Below are positions 37,496 through 49,020 of a stretch of DNA of 64,000 nucleotides, in pieces. The translations under genes were made by a program, and so were the position numbers. Position 1 is the first letter of the stretch. Each line of letters opens with the position of its first letter. The notes under the pieces were generated by a model that worked only from the letters and a program-made list of their open reading frames with translations, ran no database searches and was not told where the DNA came from. Source of the DNA: Mactra quadrangularis (Eukaryota; Mollusca; Bivalvia; Venerida; Mactridae); the NCBI GenBank assembly GCA_025267735.1, contig CM046307.1:1364001-1428000 (forward strand). Reading direction: 5' to 3'.

Positions 37496-37675
37496 ATGCT
37501 TATCATTTTGGTAGGCACTTTTTTGTGCCAAGATCGCGGTTGTGAACATTCAAGACAGTTATTGTACCCATTTTTAGCTGGATGTCTGTTATCATTAGGG
37601 ACATTCACATTTAATATATGTTTATTTAAAATCGGTCTTTACCAAATATATAACAAGTACACAATATGCATGTAA
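37496..37675 (+). CDS. 59-codon hydrophobic open frame, unit C only
   Basis: Starts ATG and reads MLIILVGTFLCQDRGC, a polar stretch, then a second hydrophobic stretch (LYPFLAGCLLSLGTFTF), ending at TAA. The first stretch looks like a signal or membrane segment and the second like a membrane span. I find no counterpart in units A or B at this point and no clear promoter. The opposite strand is also open for 81 codons, so it may be chance. Confidence 0.15.
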   Translation: MLIILVGTFLCQDRGCEHSRQLLYPFLAGCLLSLGTFTFNICLFKIGLYQIYNKYTICM

Positions 37676-37717
37676 TTGGTTTATGTATTTTTTAATTTAA
37701 CTCCAAGTAGTCACTAA

Positions 37718-37767
37718 TATTCACATGACTCAGTCACACTGCACATTTTCACTGAGTCATGTGAATA
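37718..37767. repeat. perfect 17-bp inverted repeat at a deletion junction
   Basis: Arms TATTCACATGACTCAGT (37,718-37,734) and the exact complement (37,751-37,767), with a 16-bp loop. Each arm holds an AP-1-type TGACTCA. Left flank matches unit A near 12,400 and right flank matches unit B near 26,020, so it marks loss of about 600 bp. Confidence 0.9.
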
Positions 37768-38336
37768 ACGAATTAAATTAAGCAAAACTGCAATCGTGAA
37801 AATAAATATGAAATAGCTTACGTCATTTCATAAATATACATGTATTGCATTTTACGATCCTTTATAGCCATCGCTGTATGTTAAACATTGACAGTTAAAA
37901 TCATTCTTTTAACTATGATTTTAGAGTTCAGATGTTTTGTACATTGTCCCACGTTAAGTAACTTACTCTGCAAACATTCAATTTATTGGCCTCTCCAAAC
38001 TCATAATTCTATGCTTCGCATGATAAACATGTTCAAACTAAATCATTATTCATACAAAATGTGCTAATTACATAATAACCTGCATGGCATAATTCCAATG
38101 GTATTTAACTTTGTAAGGATTATTGTTAATGAACAAAAGATGTTACGGAAATCTTTTAATGCTAACGTTACTAAACGGATATTAAAAGCATTTAGTATGC
38201 ATTACACGTACTATACTAGGATTGTATCGACATGTTATTGCAAATGTATTGACCATAGACGTCTCAGTAGTATTATTTTGTAAAGAAGACCAAATAAGAA
38301 GGAAATGATATGATAAGATAGTTAGATATTTATTTC

Positions 38337-38645
38337 TCAATTTAGCCGTTTCGACAAATAAATGCCCCGCCATCCTTCCGTTACAACATTAGTCTGCTGC
38401 TTGCGTCTCATAAATGCCATCAAATCAGTATTCTGCGTGTAATACAGTATCATTAAAGCCATAATGAAGAAAGATATTGATATGAACATGAATTCACATA
38501 GCTTTTCATCAATCCAATTGTTATGCAATGTTCGCACTGGAAAAGGCTTGATAGAAATATTTGATACTTTTACATACTTTGTAAACATGCATATACATTG
38601 ATATTGTTGTACAAAATACTTCAGCTTAATTCCTTGAAAATGCAT
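38337..38645 (-). pseudogene. membrane-like terminal segment E3, unit C copy (open)
   Basis: 102 codons from an ATG. CEFMFISISFFIMALMILYY forms the hydrophobic span, followed by the polar tail ending GIYLSKRLN. It shares the tail and span with unit A (13,618-13,929). The first 40 residues are less conserved. Candidate last exon of a single-pass membrane protein. Confidence 0.4.
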
Positions 38646-39974
38646 CTTAAGATTTTAAATGTTTCTTATTGAACCCACCATATTTGCGAATTCTATGACA
38701 GTAAGTAATTTACTTATTCTGTAGAGATGGAACAAATAAACGTTACTGTTTAACTAAAACTTAATACAATATATTTAAATTATTCTCCTCGTTTTAAAGA
38801 TAAACAATTGTACCTATCTTGCGTTGTTTAAAAGTCCATGTCTAAACAACAATTGGATTTACATAAATATATATATTCTTAAAATCAATTATATTCATAT
38901 AAAACATGATTGACTTCTACCTTTAGATATATTTTGGAGAGGTTACACAATACTTTACCCAATTTTCAAAAATATAAAGATAAAATAATATTTCAAGTAA
39001 ATATTGAGCATTTAATACACATACTTTTCTTCCTACACTCCTGTATACTAACATGACAATTATTACATATAAAAACTTACTTACATTACACTGCTATGAC
39101 GTGAGTCTTACTATACAAGCGCATCATTATCATTCATACTATATACAACCAAATAAGAAAAACACGTTACATCAGGAATAGACAAACATATTAAGTCTAG
39201 TTACATAGTCTAAATTGTTAATTGCTCTGTTGTATTCACAGTCTCGTAAATCGTCACTGATATCTTGTTTATTAATTGCGTCGTGTTCTTGTTGCATACT
39301 ATGGCAGATACATTTAACTCGGAATACGTAAGTTTCGTGATTGATTTTGTGTCATATCGTAACCAGAACAATACATGAATTATTATTTTGTTTGTTTCAG
39401 CGGCATACATTTTTATATTTTTTATGAGTGCAAAGCTTTGCAATGTTAAGGTATATATATTTAATGCTACAATAAAAGAAATTGTGTCAAATACGTTGTT
39501 TCATGCAATTCACTTGAGATAAGCGATCAAAAGTATATCGAAGAAATGAAAGTCTGTATTCTGTTGCTAAATATGCGTGTCATGTCCAAATTCACTTTAA
39601 TGAACTACTGCATCTGCGTTGGTTTATATGAGACAGTGTACCAGATACCAGATCCAGACAGAAGACTAATGATGTAATAGAAAAATAGTTGGAGATAAAT
39701 CGCTCATAATGACCAAATGTTCTGATAATATAGTAGCGTTAAATGTAGCTTTTTATGTCCTATTTACTTCATACTACGTCCTTGGTGCGATGCTTAAAAG
39801 TATTTTCACATATACACTAGTTGAGTACTTATTTACCTTACTTTAAAGAAGCTTAAGTAGACAAAGAGGCAAGGCGATCTTACCGTTGAATATGTTGTTA
39901 TGATCTAATATATTGTCTTTCACAACACTGTTAAAATACCTAATCTTACTAACATAAACCCTTAAACAAATCTC

Positions 39975-40127
39975 ATTTATTTATACTGGGTTTAACGCCT
40001 TGTCAACACAATGCTTAGGTCAAGCGTCAACCGCACATAACTTAATTTTTTCTGGACCCTCGTCTATAATCAGTACTCACCTACCCTTACACAAGGCCGT
40101 AAACCCAAATATAAAGCTTATTTATGG
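39975..40127 (-). mobile_element. SINE (beta type), 5'-truncated, inverted
   Basis: Reverse complement of the 3' half of the SINE at 28,890. Flanked by exact 10-bp direct repeats AACAAATCTC at 39,965-39,974 and 40,128-40,137. Unit A has a single uninterrupted site (about 15,540). Confidence 0.9.
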
Positions 40128-40759
40128 AACAAATCTCTAATCTTGAAAAGGATGGAAAACAACGTGAGGAACATATTCTGTAATACCATACGAACACATT
40201 ATATTGAACTTAATTCTTGACACGCTAACACGACTGAAAGAAGAAGAATATCCATATATAATAAACATCCGTATAAACTGTCGGAGATAAATGAGGCTAG
40301 ACTTATCGATTTTTAATCTATAACTCGAGAAACCTTTAATTTCTGAGTTAAGAATACTGTTGAAGAATTTTGTGTGCAGTTCATTTCGTTTGTATCACCA
40401 TTCGTAGAACAGTGACATGCAACGGATTAAGATATTGTTTTGGAGTCAATAAATATAAACTTATATATCAGGCACTGTTATTATTAATTGATTGTTTGTA
40501 TGTCATAGTATATATTAACATGGGATATTAATGCTATCAATAATAAGATATCGTTTTACTTAGCGAGTCACCAACACGATTTTTACCAATATACCATTGG
40601 TAATTTCATGAAGTTTGATCATTTATCATTTGTGGAGGAAAATGTCATCTTTCTTGGAGTGATATTCAGCTGTATTGATTTGTTATTATCATGAACGTAA
40701 ATGTTAATTGCGAATTTACTCGATATGCTTTGCAATAGAAAAACATATCTAACATTAAT

Positions 40760-40990
40760 ATATGGAAATAGAAAACATCCAGAGGATATAAGAATAAACT
40801 AAATCTAGAATGAAATCTAACAGACAGAGATTTTATCTTAATGATTTGTGTCATCACATTATCTTAGAGAGTTAGATCTAGACGTTGATAAATATATTAT
40901 AAAAGAATAGAAGTAATGATTAATGGAAGACGTGGAGACAAAATGTTGCTTTTGAATATTCAAATAAAACTTAAGATGAGTTAGATATAT
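40760..40990 (-). repeat. P module with E5 frame, unit C (open)
   Basis: Minus-strand frame from ATG at 40,854: MTQIIKIKSLSVRFHSRFS, then a hydrophobic FLYPLDVFYFH stretch, about 62 codons in total. Preceded by CTCTCTAAG, a possible 3' splice site. Confidence 0.4.
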
Positions 40991-42028
40991 ATCTAAATAA
41001 TTATGTCCCAGATTGCAGTAAATTAATTAAGTATCCAGAAAGTCTAAAATCATGTGTAGGCAAGAAACAATTCAACAACTGAACTTGTCGAACTTACTTT
41101 TAAATAAGCGTTTTATTGGTGGTTTCTTGAATTTAACATGACAACAATTAAAAAAAATATAAAGTTACAAGATCACTAACATACCGTCATTACTGTCACT
41201 TTCCTTCAAAGCCTGTGGTTTTATTTTCTGGCGATGCATCTTAGTTTAATAGCTTAGAGATACTTTCATCTTTGCTGATATCTTGAATATATTCACTACT
41301 ATCACTACTCGCAGCATTTAACGCTTTCTTCATTTCACCACACGTAGACATATGCATAAAGTGCTCTTGTTCATATATGGTTAAGATAATATTTAAACAC
41401 TGGTAGAGTTATAAATATCAATAGCTTAATTGTCAGTAGCAGTTTGTTTAACACCCATACTACCTTAAGTTATGTGTCAAATACAATCTTAAAAGATGGC
41501 AAACTATTCATTATTTACGATCAATTTTTAACATATTAAATGAATTGAGAAGTTATTTAATTATAGGAAATTACTCACAGCGATGAAAACAATAATACTT
41601 AGACAGTTTGTCACCAACCAGATAAAACGGTTCATAAACTTATACTATTATAAGGTATTCACTATAAAACTAAAGTTACTATGACACCATGACTATAAAA
41701 TTAACATAATCAAGTATCAGAGTAGTAGCTTTTTCTTTGAATATAAGGGCATTTATATGTAACTGCTATATAATATTCATATTAACAAGAGGCAATTTTA
41801 AACAATTTTTGCAGCCGTCTAGGACACATTTCGACTAACAGTACTGTTTTTAACGTTTTACATGTACTCTAATTTTAATTTACGAGATAACCCTGACCTA
41901 CTACATCATATGTAAGATGCACACCTTTAGTGTAAGGTGAGTAACTCTAGTTGCAACGCCTCTAATAAAATAATTAGCCTACAACAGTATTTTAACAAAT
42001 TTTTCTTGACACTTTGACATTTAGCCAG

Positions 42029-42070
42029 TTTGGGTTTTACGGCGCACAAACACAGTAAGGTTATATCGCG
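42029..42070 (-). mobile_element. very short SINE-tail insertion, unit C
   Basis: Forty-two bp flanked by exact 13-bp duplications GACATTTAGCCAG at 42,016-42,028 and 42,071-42,083. Same insertion site as in unit A; empty in unit B. Confidence 0.9.
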
Positions 42071-42355
42071 GACATTTAGCCAGACGTATACTACATAATT
42101 CACCCGTTGTAACTAATGCACTACCGTATTATTTATTCATACTTCTTACAGACTGTTTAAATTTAAGTTTAACAGTTCATCCAGATTATACTATTTTCAT
42201 TAAATTAACTTCATACAGTTTATTGCTACATTTGTAGGAACAATACGTGCAACAGTAAAAGCATATTAACTGATTTAATAGATGATTGTGTCCTGGTTCT
42301 TTAAAATTTACTGGCCTTTAACTATACATATGTGATAAAATGTCATAACGATGTA

Positions 42356-42490
42356 GCACATAATTATCTAGTTAGCTAGTTTAGCACATCTTGACTTATT
42401 TGCGATGACGTCAAACTCGCGTGCTTAGATAAGCATATGCTAACACGAGACAAAGAATAGCACGTAATATCGACATTTGATGATATAATT
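42356..42490. promoter_or_regulatory. conserved non-coding block with TGACGTCA, unit C
   Basis: TGACGTCA at 42,406-42,413 in the same context as units A and B. Similarity to A and B is lost soon after, at about 42,525. Confidence 0.45.
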
Positions 42491-42524
42491 GTATCATTTC
42501 TGATATCATATACGTCGAATCACT

Positions 42525-43470
42525 TTTTGTTAAAGATATTACAAAACATAATTGTACAAATGTATTACATATTTTTGCTCGAAATTAAAATTACTGAAGT
42601 TTTCCTTCAAGTATTAAAATCGTTCATAAGACTTCATTGTATTGTCTTAAAATCAAACAACTCATAACCAATAACATTATTATTATCATAATAACATGAA
42701 TACTGATTTGCAAAATGTACCGGAAGATTGACAATTATTTATATCTATTCTGTTCATATTAATTCTAGTTTATTTTGTATTCTGTATTCTCATATTAACA
42801 GAATAATGTTACCATTGCTTAAAAGACTTGTTTCTCAAATAAGTTCAACATATCACTAAAAGTACTTCACATCTTACCCAATATGCCCAATGACTGCAAC
42901 ATGAACCAACCTTATTAATAAACAGGATATCAACTATGATTTATAGACTCGAAATATCATAAAACCATTATCATATCTATATTTCTATTATTCTAGTGAC
43001 ACCTATTACCTATATTACTCTACTATAAGTGTGTACTTAGTATTAAATAGATGAATGTATAATATAGGGTAAATTCATACCAATACATTAAATATACATT
43101 AGTATTGATACATCTTAATACATACAGATGAATTTTGGAGTAATGGCTCAGTGAAATGAATGGAAGTGTCGAATCGACACAATTTACTCTAGACTGTAAA
43201 AACGACGAGAGAGTGCGATACACATATGTTTGATGCATTCCTCGAACTAGGCGCTAAATAACTCAGATAAATTGAAAATAACAAATAACACTTTTCCGTA
43301 TGTACCAGCTCATTATGCATCGATTATTCACCTTAATCCTCTGGGTATAGTAAAGTGCAACTACAATACTCAAGTTTGTAATTATATTTTCTCACACTGG
43401 TCTTACGTCAGATCGCATTTTCTGGCATTATTCAGTTATACTAAACAATATTTTCTAAAATTGGAATTGC
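42525..43470. other. unit C-specific replacement segment
   Basis: No similarity to the matching parts of units A and B. A+T-rich, without visible inverted ends or SINE tail. Two open frames of about 71 and 76 codons show no recognisable motifs. Confidence 0.5.
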
Positions 43471-44158
43471 CTGCAAAACATGATATATTTAGTATAGAAT
43501 AAAACCCATTAGTTACATATTTCTAGAGAATTGCCTAGAAGGAAACAGTATGGAATCTAATATATTGATAATGATAATATTAAAGTTTTGAAGATAAGTG
43601 TAATATCAGGCTTATTGCATGTGGGTCATCTTTTTTACAACAGATTTCTGTAACCTTTAGCTGATATTGGTATATAGATACGACCTCAGCTGCCGACAAT
43701 GACTCTTTGTTTTGCTGGTGTATAATAGGTAGGAACAGATGTGAGTCAAGTGCTTTTAAAAAGGAATATGTTTAGGTAGTGACTGTCCATGTCATATGGA
43801 TTTGAAATTATCTATGAAATTCTTATGTTTAAGGATACCAGTGAAATGAAGTGTATAATAAACAATGATTGTACTATTTTCGTTCAGAAAAGACGGTTGA
43901 GAAAACTGCATTTCCTAATTAACAAACATACGCAGCGATAATCTTGTGATTCTTGTTCATTTATTCTATATTTTGTGACATTTTATTTGGCAAAATGTTT
44001 TGATTTTTTTATTATTGCAACTCACTGACACCATGACGAAGCATATTTAATCTCTAATTATTGTTAGCGATAGTATGTAGTGATAATAGTGATAATACAA
44101 AACGTTTACCTTCTCGTTAGTTTATAAAGGTGCTACATAAAAGTGGCTGATAATCTCT

Positions 44159-44389
44159 GTGTATCCCGTTAAAGATGTTCTAGTGACCGGTATTTCTATT
44201 GAGACCATATATCGGTTTCCTTATAAATATATGATATTGTCTGATTCAGTATGTCACAATATACAGAAACACTTCTCTCCTACAAAACCTATAAATAAAC
44301 GGGTTTCTTATTATAGAATAGCACGATTGGTAATCAAATTTTATGTCGATTCGGTTAATACATTATACAGAATGCGAACCGTTTCTTGA
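44159..44389 (+). pseudogene. short open frame shared with unit A
   Basis: The frame begins with GTG and is open for 76 codons. PVKDVLVTGISIETIYRF and YKYMIL are echoed in unit A (about 19,180-19,300) as PIKDVLMTGISNKTMYRF and YKYMML before a stop. Unit B lacks the region. Not recognised. Confidence 0.2.
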
Positions 44390-46319
44390 CCGTTTGTTTA
44401 AGCTTTTGCAATGCATTCGCTGCAATTGTTCATAATCCGATATTAAGTAAAAATATAACTGATTAAATATTAGGTGATCAAGACTTGCTAATTATTTGTT
44501 TAACATCACTCAAGCCGTGTGAAAGGCAAACTTTAATCACTAACAGCATTCCAAAAACTTCAGTCATATCATTATTCATTATGTAGCAAACTCAAACATT
44601 TTTTAAACAACCTTATTCATTTTACCTATTCTCACCAATGCCTTTTTGTTTGTTTTGCTTTCATTTAGTCATTTTTTTTCAGAACATTAAAACAGATAAA
44701 TGATTAAAAACAAAAACAAAAAACCCACACAAAATGTACAACCTTTGCGAATGGAGAATAACATAACTATATAATTATTATAATCTGAGTATAGTTTATT
44801 TGTTTCATGTATATATTTTTCCGAGAAATAAACATATTTTAACTATCAAAACGAATGTAAATCATGTTGACAAAAGAATTGAAATTATCATTGGCAGAGG
44901 AATTATATCCTCTGACAGAAAATAGTAGTTTATGAGAATAATTGATAAATGTTTTTGCAGAAAATCCATCGAGATATAAAGGAAAGTGTCATGCTATAGT
45001 TGGAAACAAGTCACTGAACTTGTTGTTTTGTTGTTACATTTTTGTCCCCAGGGATATTTTATCCGTCAATAATGTGCATTTCTAAATTAAATCTCATATT
45101 ATTTGATAAAATTGTCGCCTATAATTTCCTTATGAATTAATTCTGATGTGGTCTCAATCCTCTGAAAGATTGTTAGTAAATATATTTGATATAAATAACT
45201 AATAATTTAGCATTTGAGTTTTTTTGCAGTTTTTCTTTATCTGTTGAGCTTTTTCTGAAACCATACAACAAATGTGTTACACGTTAAACCCAAAGATATA
45301 TCGTTAAAATCAATCAAACATTTATTTTATCATCTATTAATTTTACTGAAACTATAATATGTATGTATATTACACTGTATACATGTCTCTCGTATACATG
45401 TATAATACAGCCCAGAATGAAGTCCAACCTAATAGACGAAAGCTGCGTGTAAAAAATTTTAAATATTTTGAGTTGGATATTAAAAACTTAAAATTATTCA
45501 TATTTCAACTAAAATACAAACAATCAAGGATAATTATTTTCCATTAATGAAAACAATTTTGTTCTAAAAGTATATGCTTATCGTTTTATTTACATATATA
45601 CAAATGAAGTCAAACAAAGTTTTAATCAATCTGTCAATTTTAATAATACGTCTACACTCATTTACAATGAATTACTTGAAAGATTATTTTGGGTTATAAC
45701 CCAATAAATGACAAATGAGTTGTTATGGTAATAAATCAAAACAATAGAATCAAGTTACACATATTTGTGTACAAAGAATCACTGGATCATTTAAAAAAAG
45801 TCCAGACACTATAACGGCCAACATTAATAAACCAATCTTACAATGTTCATACATTTTTCTACCACAGTTTCAGTAAAATCTTGTCTATCAGCAATAAAAC
45901 CGACAATTCATTGTACATTCGCTTTGTCTGGAAAGATTTTTAGAAAGAATTAAATCAGCTGGTACCTTAAGTATCTGACAGGAATAACCTTTACTTCTAT
46001 GAGTGTCAAAACGATGTTTGTACGAGGCCAGATTTTATCAGTAAAGCTGTTTGAAAAAAGAGTTAGACATAAGTGTTGTTTTAATCTTTCTTTCATATTT
46101 ACGATAGAAGATAACATGCCCTATTTTGTGCCATGTTTAACTATAAAATAGTTGTTGTTTATAATTACGACATATGTTGAAGTTATCAAGTCTGTTCCAG
46201 CCTGTCCTACATATATATGATAAAACATATCGTCTTGTAATCTGCAAGTATGACTTTAATAAAGCCTCTAACTTTGAATCAAATAAATGAGTCTAGAATG
46301 TTGATTAATTGGCTATATA

Positions 46320-46393
46320 AAATCAGATATCTGCATAAATTAATTAACGACCACAGCATCATGTGACAAACGCTATAGACTAATAAATCACTG
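46320..46393. promoter_or_regulatory. conserved non-coding block 2, unit C
   Basis: ATCAGATATCTGCATAAATT and TCATGTGA retained although the flanks of unit C have drifted strongly from A and B. Confidence 0.4.
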
Positions 46394-46599
46394 TTAAGAA
46401 ACTAAACTATCTTTGGCATTTAAATAACATAATGTTTATTTAATCTTTTTTAATTTAAATGTATTTCTATAAGACATTTATTACATAATTTGTCTTAAAC
46501 TAAGACTTTAGAATTTAACCTCAAGACATTTTTAGACATATATATATCTATATATACAACTGCTATTTAAAATTAGAACGTTTTTGAGAAAGTTCCCAT

Positions 46600-46635
46600 T
46601 GTCAATAGAGTATTATAAGTAATACTCTATTGACA
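46600..46635. repeat. perfect 16-bp-arm hairpin at the array's right end
   Basis: TGTCAATAGAGTATTA, a 4-base loop, then the exact complement. It lies just where similarity of unit C to A and B stops. Confidence 0.9.
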
Positions 46636-46636
46636 T

Positions 46637-48168
46637 GTTGTCAATAAGTTTATGACAGAATGGTTATGTGTTGATACAAAAAAGATCATGTTGAACACAT
46701 TTATATATAGTTTATCAGCGAACTTAAACTTTCTCTACTAGAAACATACTCGACAGGTTTTAAAATAACTAGTTTTATAATAACTCAAACATTGCATTAC
46801 TAAGACTAGACTGCAAGTTTGATCAGTAATTAAATAATCTTTTGATCTGGTCTGTCATGTCCCATTTATCTATCGCTATAGTGTCGAGATGACCACCAGA
46901 GCAAAGCAATGACGCTGAATGACTGTTTTTATTGTAAGCCATTGATATCTCATTACGAGCATTATTGCTTTTGCTCTAGGAAAACACAATATACATGTAA
47001 ATATATCTTACAGTTAATAACATTTGGATTGGCCATTCAAGTCATGAAATCAATCATGGTAACTGACAAGCGGATATTTATTAACTGTTTTTTCACTACT
47101 ATAAAATAGGTCATTGTTTCAATATCGTCTCATTCAAACAAAGGTGATTCAATATATTATGTTTTGTTTGAATACAAAAAGTACGTTAGGAATGGAACCA
47201 TTCCGAGACGTTGAACATACATGTCTACCTTGTGTAAGTTTTTATAATATTTCAACTTTCATTGCAGACAAGTCATACGAGTACAAGAACAGACATTCGT
47301 ACATGATTGAGATTTTGGTGTAATGTTTCTCAATGGTATTTTTACTAGAATATATGACCAAACCTTTTTTTCGAAACGGGTGTTTTTTGCCAATTGATAC
47401 CCTGAACCCAAATATGACATTTAATTGTCTCTGATGACGTTTTAGTTTTTTGCGAAAATTCAAAATGGCAGATTTTGTTTATGCAGGACCTTTTTTGTCA
47501 CCTTAGCTAGTAATATCTCATTTTCTATTTTTATGGTTAGGGAAAAGTTAATCCAAAACGACAACGTAGATAGTTTTAATTGTGATGTTCAGACTCAGCA
47601 CATTACTTGGCCATGAAAACACCCGTTGGGTTTGCACCTTTAGAAAAGTTGATATTTGCCCAAAATATTTTTATATACCATTTAGACAAATTGTTGTTAT
47701 TGATTAAGTAAAAATATCAAATATTCTTAAGGTCTTACCATCTTTTAATGTTTGTTTCTAAATCTGTTTTATAAGTGTGGAGAAAAATCAAGCGCTTGAC
47801 AAGAAACCGAATTGTGCTGTCATAAACTTCAATTATTTTTACTCATGGTTGATGAATATACGTAATTTAAGATTAGTTTTGTCTGGGATTATATTATAAA
47901 ATAACTAAGTTAAATATAAGGGCTAATCTTTGAAATTAAATTTTGATCAAATTATGGTTATATACACTGACATTTCAATGCTAATAATGTCCTTTGTTTA
48001 TTGTGAGTATAGTAACTCTTGTGAAGGAAACTGATTACAAGTGTAGTATACAATTTGCAGATTTTGCTAATGGTAGGCAGAAAATTGAGTAAAACGCTCA
48101 AAAGGTTTTTGGTACGAGTACGTAATTAGTGTTGTGTTGTAAACTGACATACTAGTTCCTGTTTTGTA
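46637..48168. other. A+T-rich DNA, no supported gene
   Basis: Short open frames only. A weak inverted pair (AACGGGTGTTTT near 47,382 and its complement near 47,623) may mark an old element but is too short to call. Confidence 0.45.
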
Positions 48169-48350
48169 CCTACCAATGATTTTTAATGTAGGGCAGTTGT
48201 CAGTCACTGACGAAAGTATGCGCTTAGTAGTTGGTTAACAGCTAAATACAGAAATTTAGCCTTTCCAGGAGGAGTGAGTAAGTTGACTGACCGACGTTAT
48301 ATGACCTATGCAATGTGTTGCTACGGCGTTAAACCCAACAAACAAACAAG
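48169..48350 (+). mobile_element. SINE (alpha type), 5'-truncated
   Basis: Closely matches 16,750-16,942: CTACCAATGATTTTTAATGT, GGGCAGTTGTCAGTCACTGA, GGAGTGAGTAAGTTGACTGA and GCTACGGCGTTAAACCC, then AAAC repeats. Confidence 0.9.
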
Positions 48351-48723
48351 ACAAAAGGGAAATATTTTGATCTCCTTACGGTATCGGGATTACACTTTTA
48401 ATCACATATGGCTAAAGGGAATGAAATATACCAGAATCAAACCATATTTATCAAAATAGTACAATTAATCTACTGCAGCGTGACCAAAATCATTTACTTA
48501 ACATGCTATCTAGAAAGATTTACTAAAATACAAATTCACATTCACAAATTCAGAATAGTTTTCTATTTGTAGTTAGCGTCTTGTTACGCTAACTTCGCAT
48601 GTTTGTTTGCATTATTTCTCCAAATGCATGCCTTTCTTGTAGATATAAATCAGGTCAAAACAACATATGTAAAAAACGACATTGAACGTATTCATAAGTA
48701 ATAACATAGAATATTGTTTTATT

Positions 48724-49020
48724 CTATAATTCATGCGTGTCGAGTGGAAGAGACCACACTCTAGATAAAAGATGGTTCTTTCTTTTAAAGTTAACTGACA
48801 ATAAAAGATTGTTCTTTCTTTTGAAGTTAACTGACAATAAAATGTTGTTCTTTCTTTTGAAGTTAACTGACAATAAAAGGTTGTTCTTTCTTTTGAAGTA
48901 AACTGACAATAAAAGATTGTTCATTCTTTTGAAGTTAACTGACATTAAAAGATTGTTCATGCTTTTGAAGTAAACTGACATTTAAAGGTTGTACTTTCTT
49001 TTGAAGTAAACTGACAATAC
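48724..49020 (-). repeat. 36-bp minisatellite, about 7-8 copies, open on the minus strand
   Basis: TTAACTGAC/TAAACTGAC recurs at 48,791, 48,827, 48,863, 48,899, 48,935, 48,971 and 49,007, exactly 36 bp apart. Because 36 is a multiple of three, the minus strand reads a 12-residue repeat of the type NNLLLSVNFKRK for 85 codons from an ATG at 48,981. A stop lies just upstream and no promoter or splice context is evident, so I treat it as a minisatellite rather than a gene. Confidence 0.85.

Larger units (their letters stand above)
34901..46590 (+). repeat. unit C of the 12-kb tandem array (right end truncated)
   Basis: Collinear with A and B up to about 46,560, stopping before the E1 segment; a 16-bp-arm hairpin sits at the break. 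Private features: a SINE tail plus foldback replacing about 390 bp near 35.1-35.3 kb, a palindrome at 37,718 at a deletion point, an inverted SINE at 39,975, and about 945 bp of unrelated DNA at 42,525-43,470 in place of about 470 bp in unit B. Confidence 0.9.

Noticed and set aside
47367..47640. Inverted pair AACGGGTGTTTT / complement, possible MITE
   Set aside because: Arms are only about 12 bp with unmatched outer sequence and no target duplication.
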